Part shown: one piece after another, positions 14,145 to 23,924 of the stretch
Layout: every line of letters begins with the position of its first letter
Numbering within the stretch: the first letter of the stretch is position 1
From: Metabacillus rhizolycopersici
GTDB taxonomy: Bacteria > Bacillota > Bacilli > Bacillales > Bacillaceae
NCBI RefSeq assembly: GCF_020075705.1
Contig: NZ_JAIQUM010000072.1
Span: forward strand, 1 to 25,064
Direction of reading: 5' to 3'
Length of the DNA stretch: 25,064 bases
Translations under genes and position numbers: made by a program
The notes under the pieces: generated by a model
Told to the model about the DNA's origin: nothing
Seen by the model: the letters and a program-made list of their open reading frames with translations, nothing else
The model's database searches: none

Positions 14145-17100
14145 TTACATGACGTTAAAATATTTTGCATCAGGATGTGCAACAACAATAGCGGTTACTG
14201 ATGCTTCAGGCTCCATCATAAAGCCTTCTGTAAGTTGAATCCCGATATCTTCAGGTCTTAATAGCTTAAAGAGTTTTGCTTGATCTTCAAGGTCTGGACA
14301 AGCTGGGTAGCCAAATGAATATCTTTGACCTTGGTATTTAGCAGAAAAACGTTGCTCCATTGTAAAGTCGGGTGCATCAGGGAAGCCCCAACGGTCACGG
14401 ACGAGTTGATGTGTTCGCTCGGCAAGTCCTTCTGCAAGCTCTAAAGCAAGAGCTTGAACAGCATGGCTTTTTAAATAGTCACCTTGTTCTTTAAAGCCTT
14501 GTGCTAGCTCACGAATTTGACTTCCTGCTGTCACGGCAAACATCGCGACATAATCAAATTCATGATCCTGCTTTGGACGAATATAGTCTGATATACAACG
14601 ATAAGGGAGCTTGTCTTGTCTTGGAAAATCAAAGGTTTCCAAAACGGTATTTGTGTTAATTGGATCTAGGATATATAGCTTATTTCCTTCGCTATAGGAC
14701 GGGAAGAATTGGTACGCAGCAGCTGGTTTAAACCATTGCTTTTTTACGCCATCCTTGAGAAGCTCTTGAATTAACTCGACTAATTCTACCGCTTTTGGAT
14801 CTTGCTTTTTCACTAATTCTTTAATTTTCCCTTTTAACCCTAGGTGATGTCCGATTAACATTTGCATATTCACGTACGGAATAATCTGTGTTAAATCAAT
14901 ATCTTTAAGTAGATGTCGTTTCGTATCAACAGGAGTGAAAATTGGTGCTTCACTTATTTTGCCTCGTTTTTCTAAAAGCTCAGTAACAGCGCTTGATGTC
15001 GTGTTCTTCGGTTTCCTTTCTTCCGCAACAGCAACCTCTTTTTCAGCAAACAACTCCGGTGTTGTACGCAATTGGTTTGCTAAAGATAATCCATCCATCG
15101 CATCCTTTGCATAAACCACTGGTCCGTTGTATTGTGGAGCGATTTTCGTTCTCGTAAATTTTCTAGAAAGAGCAGCACCACCAACTAAAATGGGTATATC
15201 ACATTTTGCTTCGTGTAAATCTTGAGCGGTAATCACCATCTGTTGTGCTGATTTTACTAAAAGGCCAGATAATCCAATAATATCAGGGTTTTCATCTTTT
15301 ACTGCTTGAATTAATGTTTGCGGTGTTACCTTAATTCCAAGGTCAATCACTTTAAAGCCGTTATTACTTAAAATAATGTCGACTAAGTTTTTACCGATAT
15401 CGTGAACATCGCCTTTTACGGTTGCTAATAAAATTTTCCCTTTTCCGCTATCTTCCTTTTGGTCCATAAATTGTTCTAAATAGGATACTGAGGCTTTCAT
15501 GACTTCTGCGCTCTGCAACACTTCAGCTACAATTAATTGATTGTCATTAAACAATACACCAACTTCAGCCATTCCAGCCATAAGTGGCCCATTGATAATG
15601 GAAAGGGGGTCAGGGTATTGCTTTAGAGCTAATTCTAAATCAGGAAGGAGACCTTCTTTCGTTCCATCAACGATGTAGCCAGCAAGTCTTTCTGCTAATG
15701 GAAGTGATTTGGAAGGTTTTTTTTCTACCTTTTTCTTACCACGATAGAAGTTCGTAAAATCAGCTAATGTTTGATCTGTTGTTTTAAATAAAAGATCCTC
15801 TGCTAATCGAATGTCTTCTTTTGGGATTGATGCGAATCGCTCTAGTTTTTCTGTGTTTACAATCGCATAATCAAGACCTGCCTGTGTGCAGTGGTATAAA
15901 TAAACAGCATTCAGCACTTCACGTCCTAAAGGGGGAAGGCCGAATGATACATTGCTAACCCCAAGAATGGTTAAACATTCTGGTAACTTTTCTTTTATTA
16001 GTTGAATACCACGGATCGTCTCATTTGCTGAGCCAATATACTGTTCATCACCTGTTCCGACAGGGAATACGAGTGGATCGAAAATTAAATCACTTGCCTT
16101 CAGTCCATGTTTTTTGACGAGTAAATCATGTGAACGAATGGCAACCTCAAGCTTCTTTTCTGCTGTTAATGCCATACCAATTTCATCGATTGTTCCAACG
16201 ACTAATGCCCCACCATATTTTTTGACTAGTGGAACAATGGCATCAAATCGTTCCTCACCATCCTCAAGGTTAATCGAGTTAATAATGGCTTTACCTTGCG
16301 AATACTTTAGTGCTTGTTCAATGACTTTTTCATCTGTCGAGTCAATAACAAGAGGAGCTTTTACTTTCTTAACAACTTCTTGAATGAATGCTTCCATATC
16401 TTCAAGCTCATCCCTGTCAGGATCTGCTAAACATAGGTCGATAACATGTGCACCGTTTTTTACTTGTGCTCTCGCAATTTCAGAGGCTTCTTCGAATTTT
16501 TGTTCAGCAATTAACCGCTTGAATTTGCGAGAACCAATTACATTCGTACGTTCACCAACAAATAATGGTCGCATGCCTTCTTCATAAAGAAGGGCATCAA
16601 TTCCGGAAACAGTGTGACCATTTGCAACATCGGTAATTGGACGAGGTGTAATAGTAGAAACAGCCTCTACCATTGCTTTAATATGATCTGGTGTTGTTCC
16701 ACAGCAGCCACCGACCACGTTAAGCCAACCTTGTTCAGCAAAGCCAACAAGCTTTTTAGAAAGTGATTCTGGTGATTCGTGGTAATTCCCTTCTTCATCA
16801 GGTAATCCTGCATTTGGATAACAACTAACAGCTGTATTGGCTAATCCGGATAATGTGCGAATATGGTCTGTCATAAATTCGGGACCTGTTGCACAGTTTA
16901 GACCGACTGAAATTGGTTTCATATGTTCTAAGGAAACATAAAAAGCCTCAATATCTTGACCTGCTAAAGTTGTACCCATCGGTTCAATTGTTCCGGAAAT
17001 CATGAGTGGCAGTTCTTTACCTGTGTTTTCAAACGCCCTTTGTATGCCGATGAATCCAGCTTTTACATTTAGCATATCTTGACTTGTTTCAAGAAGAAGC

Positions 17101-17567
17101 AAGTCTGCACCACCGATAATTAATCCTCTTGCTTGCTCTTCGTAGTTGTCGGCTAACGTATCAAATGTTGTACCACCTGTAACCGATAATGTTTTCGTTG
17201 TAGGGCCCATTGCTCCAGCAACATATCGAGGTTTATCAGGGGTTGAAAATTTTTCAGCTGCCTTTTTCGCCATTTTTGCTGATTCTATGTTTAGTTCGAG
17301 TGCAATAGATCCTAAATCATATTCATCTAAAACAAGACTGGTAGCACCAAAGGTGTTTGTTGAAATAATATCTGAGCCGGCTTCTAAGTACGCCTCGTAA
17401 ATGGCCTCGATCGTTTTCGGGGCTGTTAAGGTTAAATATTCATTACAGCCATCGTATTCATCGCCACCAAAATCAGCAGGCGAGAGATCAGCAGCCTGAA
17501 TCATTGTCCCCATTGCTCCGTCAAGTACGAGAATTCGTTTCTTTAGTTCATCTTTGATGCTACACAT
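14145..17567 (-). CDS. metH: Cobalamin-dependent methionine synthase
   Basis: The 1140-residue modular enzyme transfers a methyl group from methyltetrahydrofolate to homocysteine through cobalamin. Order of domains: homocysteine-binding barrel (1-300) with zinc ligands Cys225, Cys288 and Cys289 ([18 protein letters not shown]); pterin-binding barrel (about 330-600) starting [14 protein letters not shown]; cap and cobalamin domain (about 620-840) with DVHDIGKN, where His722 is the lower cobalt ligand; and AdoMet-dependent reactivation domain (about 870-1140) with GYPACPD. The protein is complete and slightly shorter than E. coli MetH (1227). ATG 17567 overlaps the yitJ stop by eight bases, so translation is probably coupled; AAAGGA precedes it. 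The S-box upstream of yitJ should control both genes. B. subtilis lacks MetH, so this species differs there. Confidence 0.95.
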   Translation of the reverse strand: MCSIKDELKKRILVLDGAMGTMIQAADLSPADFGGDEYDGCNEYLTLTAPKTIEAIYEAYLEAGSDIISTNTFGATSLVLDEYDLGSIALELNIESAKMAKKAAEKFSTPDKPRYVAGAMGPTTKTLSVTGGTTFDTLADNYEEQARGLIIGGADLLLLETSQDMLNVKAGFIGIQRAFENTGKELPLMISGTIEPMGTTLAGQDIEAFYVSLEHMKPISVGLNCATGPEFMTDHIRTLSGLANTAVSCYPNAGLPDEEGNYHESPESLSKKLVGFAEQGWLNVVGGCCGTTPDHIKAMVEAVSTITPRPITDVANGHTVSGIDALLYEEGMRPLFVGERTNVIGSRKFKRLIAEQKFEEASEIARAQVKNGAHVIDLCLADPDRDELEDMEAFIQEVVKKVKAPLVIDSTDEKVIEQALKYSQGKAIINSINLEDGEERFDAIVPLVKKYGGALVVGTIDEIGMALTAEKKLEVAIRSHDLLVKKHGLKASDLIFDPLVFPVGTGDEQYIGSANETIRGIQLIKEKLPECLTILGVSNVSFGLPPLGREVLNAVYLYHCTQAGLDYAIVNTEKLERFASIPKEDIRLAEDLLFKTTDQTLADFTNFYRGKKKVEKKPSKSLPLAERLAGYIVDGTKEGLLPDLELALKQYPDPLSIINGPLMAGMAEVGVLFNDNQLIVAEVLQSAEVMKASVSYLEQFMDQKEDSGKGKILLATVKGDVHDIGKNLVDIILSNNGFKVIDLGIKVTPQTLIQAVKDENPDIIGLSGLLVKSAQQMVITAQDLHEAKCDIPILVGGAALSRKFTRTKIAPQYNGPVVYAKDAMDGLSLANQLRTTPELFAEKEVAVAEERKPKNTTSSAVTELLEKRGKISEAPIFTPVDTKRHLLKDIDLTQIIPYVNMQMLIGHHLGLKGKIKELVKKQDPKAVELVELIQELLKDGVKKQWFKPAAAYQFFPSYSEGNKLYILDPINTNTVLETFDFPRQDKLPYRCISDYIRPKQDHEFDYVAMFAVTAGSQIRELAQGFKEQGDYLKSHAVQALALELAEGLAERTHQLVRDRWGFPDAPDFTMEQRFSAKYQGQRYSFGYPACPDLEDQAKLFKLLRPEDIGIQLTEGFMMEPEASVTAIVVAHPDAKYFNVM

Positions 17568-19413
17568 GTGTGATCTTCCTTTCAGCCTTTTGTTTTTCCT
17601 TTTCGTGGATATAGTTGGTTAGTTCCACTGTAAAGCTGTAATCTAAAAATGGGGTAATTAAATAAATACCATTAAATAAATCATAAGCAGTATCAATCAG
17701 ATCCTTGGCAATGGCTAACCCTTCTTGACGAGCTTTTTCCTTGTCTGTGCCTGCAGCAGCCATTTTTTCACGAATGGAATCAGAAAGCTTGATTCCCGGA
17801 ATTTCATTATGAATAAATTCTGCATTTCGACTTGAAGTTAACGGCATGATGCCAATATAGATAGGTGCTTTTAGATTTTGTGTGGCTTCATATACATCGA
17901 TTATTTGCTGATTTGAATAAAGCGGTTGAGATATAAAATAATCTGCACCACAAGCAATTTTCTTTTCAAGTCTAATTACAGCTTTATCTAAGTGACGGAC
18001 ATTTGGATTAAAAGCAGCAGCAACTGAAAAATTTGTTTTTTCCCCAAGTGGCTTACCTGAATAAGAGACTCCTTCGTTGAATTGTTTGATTAAACTGATT
18101 AAATCGAAGGATGATAAATCGTAAACAGAAGTAGCACCAGGGAAATCACCAATTTTTGATGGGTCGCCAGTAATGGCTAATACATCTGATAGACCTAAAG
18201 AATGGAGGCCCATTAAATGAGATTGTAGGCCAATTAAGTTTCGGTCACGACATGTAATATGAATTAAGGCTCTTGCCCCTGTTTTTTCCCTAGCGAGCAT
18301 CCCAGCAGCTAGGTTGCTAATACGGGGAGATGCAAGTGAGTTGTCTGCAAGAGTAAGAGCATCAATACCTGCATCATGTAAAGCTTGTGCTCCTAGTAAA
18401 AACTTATTCATATTCAGTTTCTTTGGTGGATCAAGTTCAACGATAACGGAGCGCCTTTCCTTCACAATTTCTTGAAGTGGAGGAAGTGTCTCTTTGTTAT
18501 TACTTGTGATCTTTACTTGTTCCTGTTTAGGGACTTTTACTTTCTTCGTCGTCACAGGAGCTAGATGTGATACTGCTTCAGCCATTGCTTTAATATGCTT
18601 AGGAGTTGTACCGCAGCAACCGCCAATAAGTCTGACACCTTGCTCTCTAAACTGTAAGGCGCTTTCTTTAAAATAGTTTTCATCAGATTCATAGACAAGT
18701 CGTCCTTCATTTAAAGTAGGTAAGCTACTGTTCGGGAAGACAGATAAATAGGCATGCTCAAGGAGCGGAACCTCTTCAAGAGATTGGATCATATGGTAAG
18801 GCCCTAATCGACAGTTTAGACCAATGACATTTGCACCAAGCTCCTCAAGAGTTAAAAAGGCTTTTGGTAAAGATGTGCCATCCTGTAAAACGCCTGCTTC
18901 ATGTAGCGAAACATTGGCAATGATTGGTTTAGTTGTTTCTTTTCGAGCTATTTGAAGTACGGTTTGCATTTCTTCAAAATCGTAGTAGGTTTCGAGTAAA
19001 ATCCCGTCGACATCCTCATTCAGTAAGACAAAAAGCTGCTCTCTAAAGTTGCGCTTAATCTCATCAATTGTGTGCGCACTCTTCTTCAAAGAACGTACAC
19101 CACCAATTGTTCCGAAAACATAAGTTGAAGGAGTAGCAGCAAGCTTAGCGAGCTCGACGGCTTTTTTGTTCATTTGTCTAATGTCATCCTCTAGACCATA
19201 GCGTGAGAGCTTAATATCGTTTGCTCCATATGTGTTCGTTTGGATAAGGTTTGCACCAGCTTGAATATAGGTTTGATGAATGCGTAAAATATCATCAGGC
19301 TTAGATAGATTTAATTCATCAAAGCACCGATCTACACCATGAGAATAAAGCATCGTCCCCATAGCACCGTCACCAATTAATATTTTACTTTGTAAGTCTT
19401 CCAAAAAACTCAT
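17560..19413 (-). CDS. yitJ: Bifunctional homocysteine S-methyltransferase / methylenetetrahydrofolate reductase
   Basis: The 617-residue protein fuses a homocysteine S-methyltransferase domain (about 1-290; zinc ligands Cys201, Cys266 and Cys267 in GLNCRLGP and [10 protein letters not shown]) to a MetF-type 5,10-methylenetetrahydrofolate reductase domain (about 320-610; [28 protein letters not shown]). The reductase half makes the methyl donor used by MetH, encoded next in the operon. The open frame extends to 19431, but GGAGGA lies a few bases before ATG 19413, and the homologue begins MSFLEDL-like, so that start is used. It is expressed behind a SAM riboswitch, as in B. subtilis. The role of its own methyltransferase half, next to a full MetH, is not obvious. 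Confidence 0.93.
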   Translation of the reverse strand: MSFLEDLQSKILIGDGAMGTMLYSHGVDRCFDELNLSKPDDILRIHQTYIQAGANLIQTNTYGANDIKLSRYGLEDDIRQMNKKAVELAKLAATPSTYVFGTIGGVRSLKKSAHTIDEIKRNFREQLFVLLNEDVDGILLETYYDFEEMQTVLQIARKETTKPIIANVSLHEAGVLQDGTSLPKAFLTLEELGANVIGLNCRLGPYHMIQSLEEVPLLEHAYLSVFPNSSLPTLNEGRLVYESDENYFKESALQFREQGVRLIGGCCGTTPKHIKAMAEAVSHLAPVTTKKVKVPKQEQVKITSNNKETLPPLQEIVKERRSVIVELDPPKKLNMNKFLLGAQALHDAGIDALTLADNSLASPRISNLAAGMLAREKTGARALIHITCRDRNLIGLQSHLMGLHSLGLSDVLAITGDPSKIGDFPGATSVYDLSSFDLISLIKQFNEGVSYSGKPLGEKTNFSVAAAFNPNVRHLDKAVIRLEKKIACGADYFISQPLYSNQQIIDVYEATQNLKAPIYIGIMPLTSSRNAEFIHNEIPGIKLSDSIREKMAAAGTDKEKARQEGLAIAKDLIDTAYDLFNGIYLITPFLDYSFTVELTNYIHEKEKQKAERKITHV

Positions 19414-19465
19414 AGAAAATCCTCCGATCAATATTAGTATGTGTCAGGAGAAAAGAATCTTTTTT

Positions 19466-19495
19466 AAATAAAAAAGCCTTCTAAAGAAGAAGGCT
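19466..19495 (-). terminator. Riboswitch-controlled terminator of yitJ
   Basis: On the minus strand AGCCTTCT and AGAAGGCT (positions 19495-19488 and 19482-19475) form a perfect stem followed by a run of T residues (19474-19466). It lies about a dozen bases after the aptamer and acts as its expression platform: high SAM favours this stem. Confidence 0.88.
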
Positions 19496-19507
19496 GAATG
19501 ATTCGAA

Positions 19508-19668
19508 GCTTCTCCTTATCTTTCAAGCATTTTAATGCTTAGCTGGAATTAGCACCTTGGTACCCGAGGGGGATTTGTGAATTGGTTAAAAAAACGCACC
19601 AGATCCGCACACGTATAAACCGGTTGCTGAAGCTTCATAGGGCCAGTCCCTCAGCTTCTCTTGATAAG
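19508..19668 (-). ncRNA. S-box (SAM-I) riboswitch
   Basis: On the minus strand the leader reads CTTATCAAGAGAAGCTGAGG (19668-19649), then GACTGGCCC, TGAAGCTTCAGCAACC, GGTGCTAATTCCAGC, and closes with GATAAGGAGAAGC (19520-19508), which pairs with the opening segment as P1. These are the invariant core elements of the SAM-I class. It should shut off yitJ-metH when S-adenosylmethionine is plentiful. A promoter could not be fixed: weak TTGTAA/TTTTAT and TTGATT/TAAATT pairs lie upstream. The region 19681-19850 is otherwise AT-rich and featureless. Confidence 0.96.
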
Positions 19669-19854
19669 ATATAAAATTTTTGATTTTGTTTTTGTTACAA
19701 TAAAAAGTGTTAATGATAATTTATCTAATATTTAGAATAAAATCAATAGCGAGAAAATATTTTTTTTACATTACAAGTGAAAAGTAACGTTTCTGTTAAT
19801 GATTAAATCGATTTCACCATAAACATCATATGATTTGTTTGGTGGAGTTAGACA

Positions 19855-19902
19855 CGAAAAAATGCAGTTCCTGCAACAGATGGATGTTGTAGAAACTGCA
19901 TT
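19855..19902 (-). terminator. Terminator after yitK
   Basis: AATGCAGTT / AACTGCATT and CTGCAACA / TGTTGTAG form a long two-part stem (19861-19902). On the minus strand it is followed by a run of T residues (complement of AAAAAA before 19861). It lies between the yitK stop and the S-box leader. Confidence 0.8.
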
Positions 19903-19935
19903 AGTATAGTGCTAGTATGACAAACTAAAGAAGAC

Positions 19936-20427
19936 TTAGCGGTAGTTAATAAATTGGACATCAATTGGTAAATCAGCTGATTTTATGGCAGCAATGACTT
20001 GTTGGAGGTCATCTCTGCTTTTTCCTGTTACGCGGATTTGATCATCTTGGATTTGTGTTTTGACCTTTAATCCTTTATTTTTAATAATTGTGTTAATTTT
20101 TTTTGCGTTGTCTTTATCAATTCCAGAAATTAATTCTGCTCGTTGACGAACTGTTCCACCAGATGCATTTTCGATCTTTTTGTAGGAAATATTTTTAATT
20201 GGTACATCTCGTTTCGCGAGTTTTGAAAGGAGCACGTCTTTTAGCTGATCAAGCTTGTACTCATCATCGGAAACTAAAACGAGCTCTTCCTTTTCTAGTG
20301 AAATAGTGCTTTTACTACCTTTGAAGTCGTAACGAGTCGTAATTTCTTTCATTGCCATACTGATTGCATTCGTTACTTCAGGGAATTCAACTTTGGATAC
20401 AATATCAAATGAACTATCTTTCGCCAT
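19936..20427 (-). CDS. yitK: YajQ-family (UPF0234) protein YitK
   Basis: A 163-residue soluble protein of the YajQ family, which has two ferredoxin-like half domains; family members bind nucleotides or cyclic di-GMP in some bacteria, but the role in Bacillus is unknown. The hallmark start is [17 protein letters not shown], followed by [13 protein letters not shown] (about 32-44) and the C-terminal [16 protein letters not shown] and [11 protein letters not shown]. Length equals B. subtilis YitK (163). The frame opens at 20487, but GGAGGA lies just before ATG 20427 and the extension has no family counterpart. The gene has its own promoter and terminator and lies between yitJ and yitL, as in B. 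subtilis. Confidence 0.93.
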   Translation of the reverse strand: MAKDSSFDIVSKVEFPEVTNAISMAMKEITTRYDFKGSKSTISLEKEELVLVSDDEYKLDQLKDVLLSKLAKRDVPIKNISYKKIENASGGTVRQRAELISGIDKDNAKKINTIIKNKGLKVKTQIQDDQIRVTGKSRDDLQQVIAAIKSADLPIDVQFINYR

Positions 20428-20460
20428 AATAATCCTCCATTCCGTATATAATATGATTAA

Positions 20461-20489
20461 ATTATAGTAGAATAAAACAATCATCACAA
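20461..20489 (-). promoter_or_regulatory. yitK promoter (sigma-A)
   Basis: On the minus strand TTGTGA (20489-20484), 17 bases, then TATAAT (20466-20461). The start of transcription would be near 20454, 27 bases before the ATG. Confidence 0.65.
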
Positions 20490-20596
20490 CTTTTTGCTAC
20501 TGACAATCAGTCTGAATGAGAAGGAACGGAACATTTTGAAGGAAAGTCAACCAATAATATTCGTTCATTTTAAATAAGAGAGGATAGATAGATGTT

Positions 20597-21457
20597 ATGA
20601 TGCCAGGTACATTTGCAACATTAACGATAGATGAGAAAGTTGATTATGGATACTTCTTAACAGATGGGGAAGAGCGTGTCTTATTACACAAAAGTGAAAT
20701 CATTGGCGAAATAGAAGAAGGAGAAAAGATTGAAGTCTTCTTCGTACTAGATGCACAGGATAGACTATATGCGACGATGAAAAAACCGCTAATAACAGAA
20801 GGCACATATGCTTGGGTAGATGTGGTTGATGTTGTAGAGGATATGGGGGCGTTTGTAAACATTGCCTTAAGCAAGGATGCTCTTGTCGATAGAGATCACC
20901 TCCCGTTTTTAAGAGAAGTATGGCCTGAAGTTGGGGACAAGCTTTTTTGTACGTTAAAGGTCTCTGGGAATGGCCGATTTTTTACTCGGTTAGCTACAGA
21001 GGATATCATGAAACCATACTTTCAAATGGCTGATCGTGAAATGTTTAATAAAGAAGTCACAGGAACTGTCTATCGTATGATCGTTGCCGGTTCATTTATT
21101 ATAACAGAAGAAGGCTATAAAGGATTTATTCATTCCTCGCAGAGAACAGTCGAACCACGTTTAGGTGAAACAGTGACTGGCCGAGTAATCGATGTTAAGG
21201 AAGATGGTACAATCAATGTGTCTTTACTTCCACGAAAACAGGATGCTTTAAGTGTCGACGCTGAAAGAGTTTACGCATATATGCAAGCAAGAGGCGGAGC
21301 AATGCCATTCAATGATAAAAGCGATCCAGAAGATATAAAAGAACAATTTCAACTTAGTAAAGCAGCATTTAAACGAGCATTGGGTCATTTAATGAAACAG
21401 GGTAGAGTTTATCAAAAAGATGGCTGGACGTATTTTAAAGAACAGACAGAACAATGA
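20597..21457 (+). CDS. yitL: S1-like RNA-binding protein, YitL/CvfB family
   Basis: A 286-residue cytoplasmic protein with consecutive S1/OB-type beta barrels (about 5-65, 70-140, 150-215) and a C-terminal winged helix (about 225-280; FQLSKAAFKRALGHLMKQGRVYQKDGWTYF, given here as the region, with FKRALGHLMKQG its core). This is the CvfB/YitL architecture; CvfB affects virulence gene expression in Staphylococcus and binds RNA. ATG 20597 has a distant ribosome site (AGAGGA, about 12 bases); ATG 20600 is an alternative two-residue-equivalent start. Transcribed away from yitK, with about 170 bases between them. B. subtilis has the same neighbours. Confidence 0.87.
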   Translation: MMPGTFATLTIDEKVDYGYFLTDGEERVLLHKSEIIGEIEEGEKIEVFFVLDAQDRLYATMKKPLITEGTYAWVDVVDVVEDMGAFVNIALSKDALVDRDHLPFLREVWPEVGDKLFCTLKVSGNGRFFTRLATEDIMKPYFQMADREMFNKEVTGTVYRMIVAGSFIITEEGYKGFIHSSQRTVEPRLGETVTGRVIDVKEDGTINVSLLPRKQDALSVDAERVYAYMQARGGAMPFNDKSDPEDIKEQFQLSKAAFKRALGHLMKQGRVYQKDGWTYFKEQTEQ

Positions 21458-21492
21458 GAATGATGAAACGTTATCTAATTCTATAGTAATAG

Positions 21493-21522
21493 CAAAGAGC
21501 ATGGATTATTCCATGCTCTTTG
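21493..21522. terminator. Hairpin after yitL
   Basis: CAAAGAGCATGG (21493-21504) and CCATGCTCTTTG (21511-21522) pair perfectly around ATTATT. Only a short T-rich stretch follows, so termination may be modest. It may also serve the minus-strand micro-gene at 21579. Confidence 0.7.
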
Positions 21523-21578
21523 TAACTTTGTCCAATTTCCTGTCTGGTTTTTCTTAAACAAATCAAGACATTCCAGCT

Positions 21579-21710
21579 TTATAGATGATCGGTCTTCTTA
21601 GAATATTGACGTTCACCTTTCTTACGGTTTTTTTCGCGTTCCATATTTTTTTCATGGTGCTTGGCGTTATTATCCTTTGCCTTTTTATCATTATCACTAG
21701 TGTGTGGCAT
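21579..21710 (-). CDS. DUF3941-like micro-protein, 43 residues
   Basis: A very basic and hydrophilic 43-residue product, beginning MPHTSDNDKKAKDNNAKHHE and ending RQYSKKTDHL. It matches what I recall of the Bacillaceae DUF3941 family, whose function is unknown. ATG 21710 has a strong ribosome site (AAAGGAGC) with a suitable spacing. No membrane segment or cysteine is present; the composition suggests a disordered or nucleic-acid-contacting peptide, which is only a guess. It lies on the minus strand between yitL and the DegV gene, about 60 bases after the latter's stop, so it could be read from its transcript. Confidence 0.8.
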   Translation of the reverse strand: MPHTSDNDKKAKDNNAKHHEKNMEREKNRKKGERQYSKKTDHL

Positions 21711-21773
21711 GAAAAAGCTCCTTTCAAACGAATGTAGCTTTATGATTCCCTTATTTCATGACAACTATGTGAG

Positions 21774-22631
21774 TTAATGTTCGTCATTTAAGAAGAAGAT
21801 CGCGAGTGTACCAGGTCCAGAATGTGCTCCAACAGCAGCACCGATATAGTTAATATAAATCTCCTTAGGTGAAAATTCCTCTTCGATCATCGCTTTCATT
21901 GTATTTGCTGCATCCTCATCATCTCCATGACTAATGGCAATGGTTTGGTTTTCTAAGTTGACACCACGTTCCTTCATGATTTCAATCATACGTCGAAACA
22001 TCTTTTTGCGGCCGCGGATTTTTTCAAGTGGAACTAATTTACCAGCTTCGATATGGAGTAATGGCTTAATATTTAAAAGACCTCCAACAAAGGCAGAAGC
22101 TTTACTAATTCTTCCTCCCCGAGCTAAATATTCTAAATCATCGACCGTAAATATATGTTCCATTTTCATACAATAGCTCTTAACTGCCGCTTCAACTTCA
22201 CTAAGTGTTTTTCCACTTTCGACTAAATCTGTTGCATATTTGATGGCGAGACCAAGTCCTAGAGAGACGGATTTTGAATCAATAATCACCAGCTCAAAGT
22301 TAGGGTATTCCTCAAGTACCTCATTGCGGATCATCATTGCTGTTTGATAGGTTCCGGAAAGCTCTGAGGACAGTGCGATATAAAGACTAGGAATGCCTTT
22401 GCTTGCAAGATTAGTGAAAAGCTCCTTGAATTGAAGTGGAGAAGCTTGTGATGTTTTAACAACAGTGCCTTCACGCATTGCATCATATAATTGCTTAGGT
22501 TTAATGTCTTTTTGATCTTGCCGCTGATCACCGTTCAAATCTACGTTTAGCGGAAGAAATGACAATTCACGCTTCTCAAAATAGTCTATTGGTAAATCAC
22601 AGGCACTATCAGCTATGATATGTACGTTCAT
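21774..22631 (-). CDS. DegV family fatty-acid-binding protein (YitS-like)
   Basis: A 285-residue DegV protein, a family that binds a fatty acid and presents it to fatty acid kinase (FakA) for phosphorylation. Signatures are DSACDLP (8-14), KTSQASP (about 60-66), SSELSGTYQTA (about 88-98), the LARGGRI stretch (about 170-176) and the C-terminal GAAVGAHSGPGTLAIFF. The frame opens at 22655, but AAGAGGTG lies about seven bases before ATG 22631, and the core starts MNVHIIADSACD. Its place beside yitT and an Ipi-like gene fits B. subtilis yitS, but DegV paralogues are common, so the name is not certain. FakA is not in the window. Confidence 0.9.
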   Translation of the reverse strand: MNVHIIADSACDLPIDYFEKRELSFLPLNVDLNGDQRQDQKDIKPKQLYDAMREGTVVKTSQASPLQFKELFTNLASKGIPSLYIALSSELSGTYQTAMMIRNEVLEEYPNFELVIIDSKSVSLGLGLAIKYATDLVESGKTLSEVEAAVKSYCMKMEHIFTVDDLEYLARGGRISKASAFVGGLLNIKPLLHIEAGKLVPLEKIRGRKKMFRRMIEIMKERGVNLENQTIAISHGDDEDAANTMKAMIEEEFSPKEIYINYIGAAVGAHSGPGTLAIFFLNDEH

Positions 22632-22707
22632 TTGAAACACCTCTTTTATTTTCATTCATTTTTTATAGGATAAGAAAGTATAAAAATTTTTGACTAAGTT
22701 GTCGTGT

Positions 22708-22885
22708 CCAGCGCAAGCGTCCGGCTCCGAAGCACAGGACGTGCAAGTGCAGTCAATGCGACAGGACGTCGCGTTCTTGACTGCCTCTTGGGTCCTAAGC
22801 CACTCAGGAATTGAAGGCAAAGAACACCTTCTATTCCTGAACGTCTTATGCTAAGCCTGAGGCTGAACAAGGCGCTTGCGCTTTT
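22708..22885 (+). repeat. Mosaic hairpin repeat, copy 4 (long form)
   Basis: The left end CAGCGCAAGCG (22709-22719) and right end AAGGCGCTTGCGCTTTT are inverted repeats. It contains the inner CAGGAAT..GAAGG / CCTTC..ATTCCTG hairpin and, unlike other copies, an extra module (about 22722-22790) whose core GCAGTCAA (22749-22756) pairs with TTGACTGC (22777-22784). It fills much of the 438-base gap between the DegV gene and yitT. Confidence 0.75.
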
Positions 22886-22970
22886 CTTAAAATATCGCCT
22901 TATGTATAGTTAACTATATTACTTCAAGTAGGCAGTCATGTTAACAGGGCACATTTATTTTCGCTTATAG

Positions 22971-22984
22971 TTTATCATGATAAA
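22971..22984. promoter_or_regulatory. 14-base perfect palindrome upstream of yitT
   Basis: TTTATCATGATAAA is its own reverse complement and lies 86 bases before the yitT start. It may be an operator; no regulator can be named. No clear promoter was identified around it. Confidence 0.35.
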
Positions 22985-23069
22985 GGTAAAATTCAATCTT
23001 TGTATTCATTTTCGATAAAATTGGGAAAAACAAGAGCAAGGTCCTTAGAATGTGGAGGTAATTCTATTT

Positions 23070-23912
23070 ATGATAAAAGCAGAAACGAAAAAAGTGATCG
23101 TTGTACTTATTGGTGCATTATTTAATTCAATTGGCTTGAACTTATTTTTAATTCCGGCAAATGTATATTCTAGCGGTTTTACAGGTGTTGCTCAGTTGCT
23201 TTCTAGCATACTTGAGGAATACACACCTTTTTATCTTTCCACAGGTATTTTATTACTAGTACTGAATATTCCTGTTGCATTTTTAGGATGGATAAAGGTA
23301 GGGAAGGCTTTTACATTGTATAGCTTTTTAAGCGTAGCAGCGACGACTATCTTCCTAGAAATAATCCCTTTAGAATCACTCTCTGATGATATATTACTTA
23401 ACGCTGTGTTTGGTGGTGTCATTTTAGCTGTAGGAGTTGGAATCACCTTGAAATATGGAGCTTCTACTGGAGGTCTTGATATTATCGCAATGGTCCTATC
23501 TAGAATGAAGGATAAGCCAGTAGGGACTTATTTCTTTCTGTTAAATGCTATTATCATTATGGCTGCAGGTTTCCTATATGGGTGGGAGAAAGCGTTGTAT
23601 ACCCTCGTTGCACTTTATGCGACAACAAGGGTAATCGATGCAATCCATACGAGACATGCAAAACTAACTGCGATGATTGTTACAAAGAAAGCAGATGCTT
23701 TAAAGAAGGCGATTCATTCGAAATTAGTGAGAGGGATAACGACAATTCCTGCGAAAGGTGCTTTTACCAATGAGGAAAAGGATATGATGGTCATTGTCAT
23801 AACGCGTTATGAATTGTATGATTTAGAAAGAATTATTAAAGAAGTAGATCCCAACGCATTTACAAATATTGTTCAAACAACAGGGATTTTTGGCTTCTTT
23901 AGAAAAGATTAA
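23070..23912 (+). CDS. yitT: YitT family (DUF161/DUF2179) membrane protein
   Basis: A 280-residue protein with five to six membrane segments in the first two thirds (DUF161 repeats; FLIPANVYSSGFTGVAQLL and LKYGASTGGLDIIAM are the typical motifs) and a soluble C-terminal DUF2179 domain (about 215-275; RGITTIPAKGAFTNEEKDM..., with ITRYELYDLERII). Its function is not established. The open frame reaches back to 23052, but GGAGGT (23054-23059) lies in that extension, so ATG 23070 is the start; the length then equals B. subtilis YitT. It precedes the lipoprotein gene by 12 bases, probably in one operon. Confidence 0.9.
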   Translation: MIKAETKKVIVVLIGALFNSIGLNLFLIPANVYSSGFTGVAQLLSSILEEYTPFYLSTGILLLVLNIPVAFLGWIKVGKAFTLYSFLSVAATTIFLEIIPLESLSDDILLNAVFGGVILAVGVGITLKYGASTGGLDIIAMVLSRMKDKPVGTYFFLLNAIIIMAAGFLYGWEKALYTLVALYATTRVIDAIHTRHAKLTAMIVTKKADALKKAIHSKLVRGITTIPAKGAFTNEEKDMMVIVITRYELYDLERIIKEVDPNAFTNIVQTTGIFGFFRKD

Positions 23913-23924
23913 TGAGGTGCTTAA

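Noticed and set aside
16114..17400. Plus-strand open frames opposite metH
   Set aside because: They lie antisense to conserved MetH domains with serine-rich translations typical of shadow frames and have no ribosome sites.
19720..19745. TGATAATTTATCTAA-like sequence considered as a Fur box
   Set aside because: It departs from the 7-1-7 consensus in the second half, and neither yitJ nor yitK is an iron-uptake gene.
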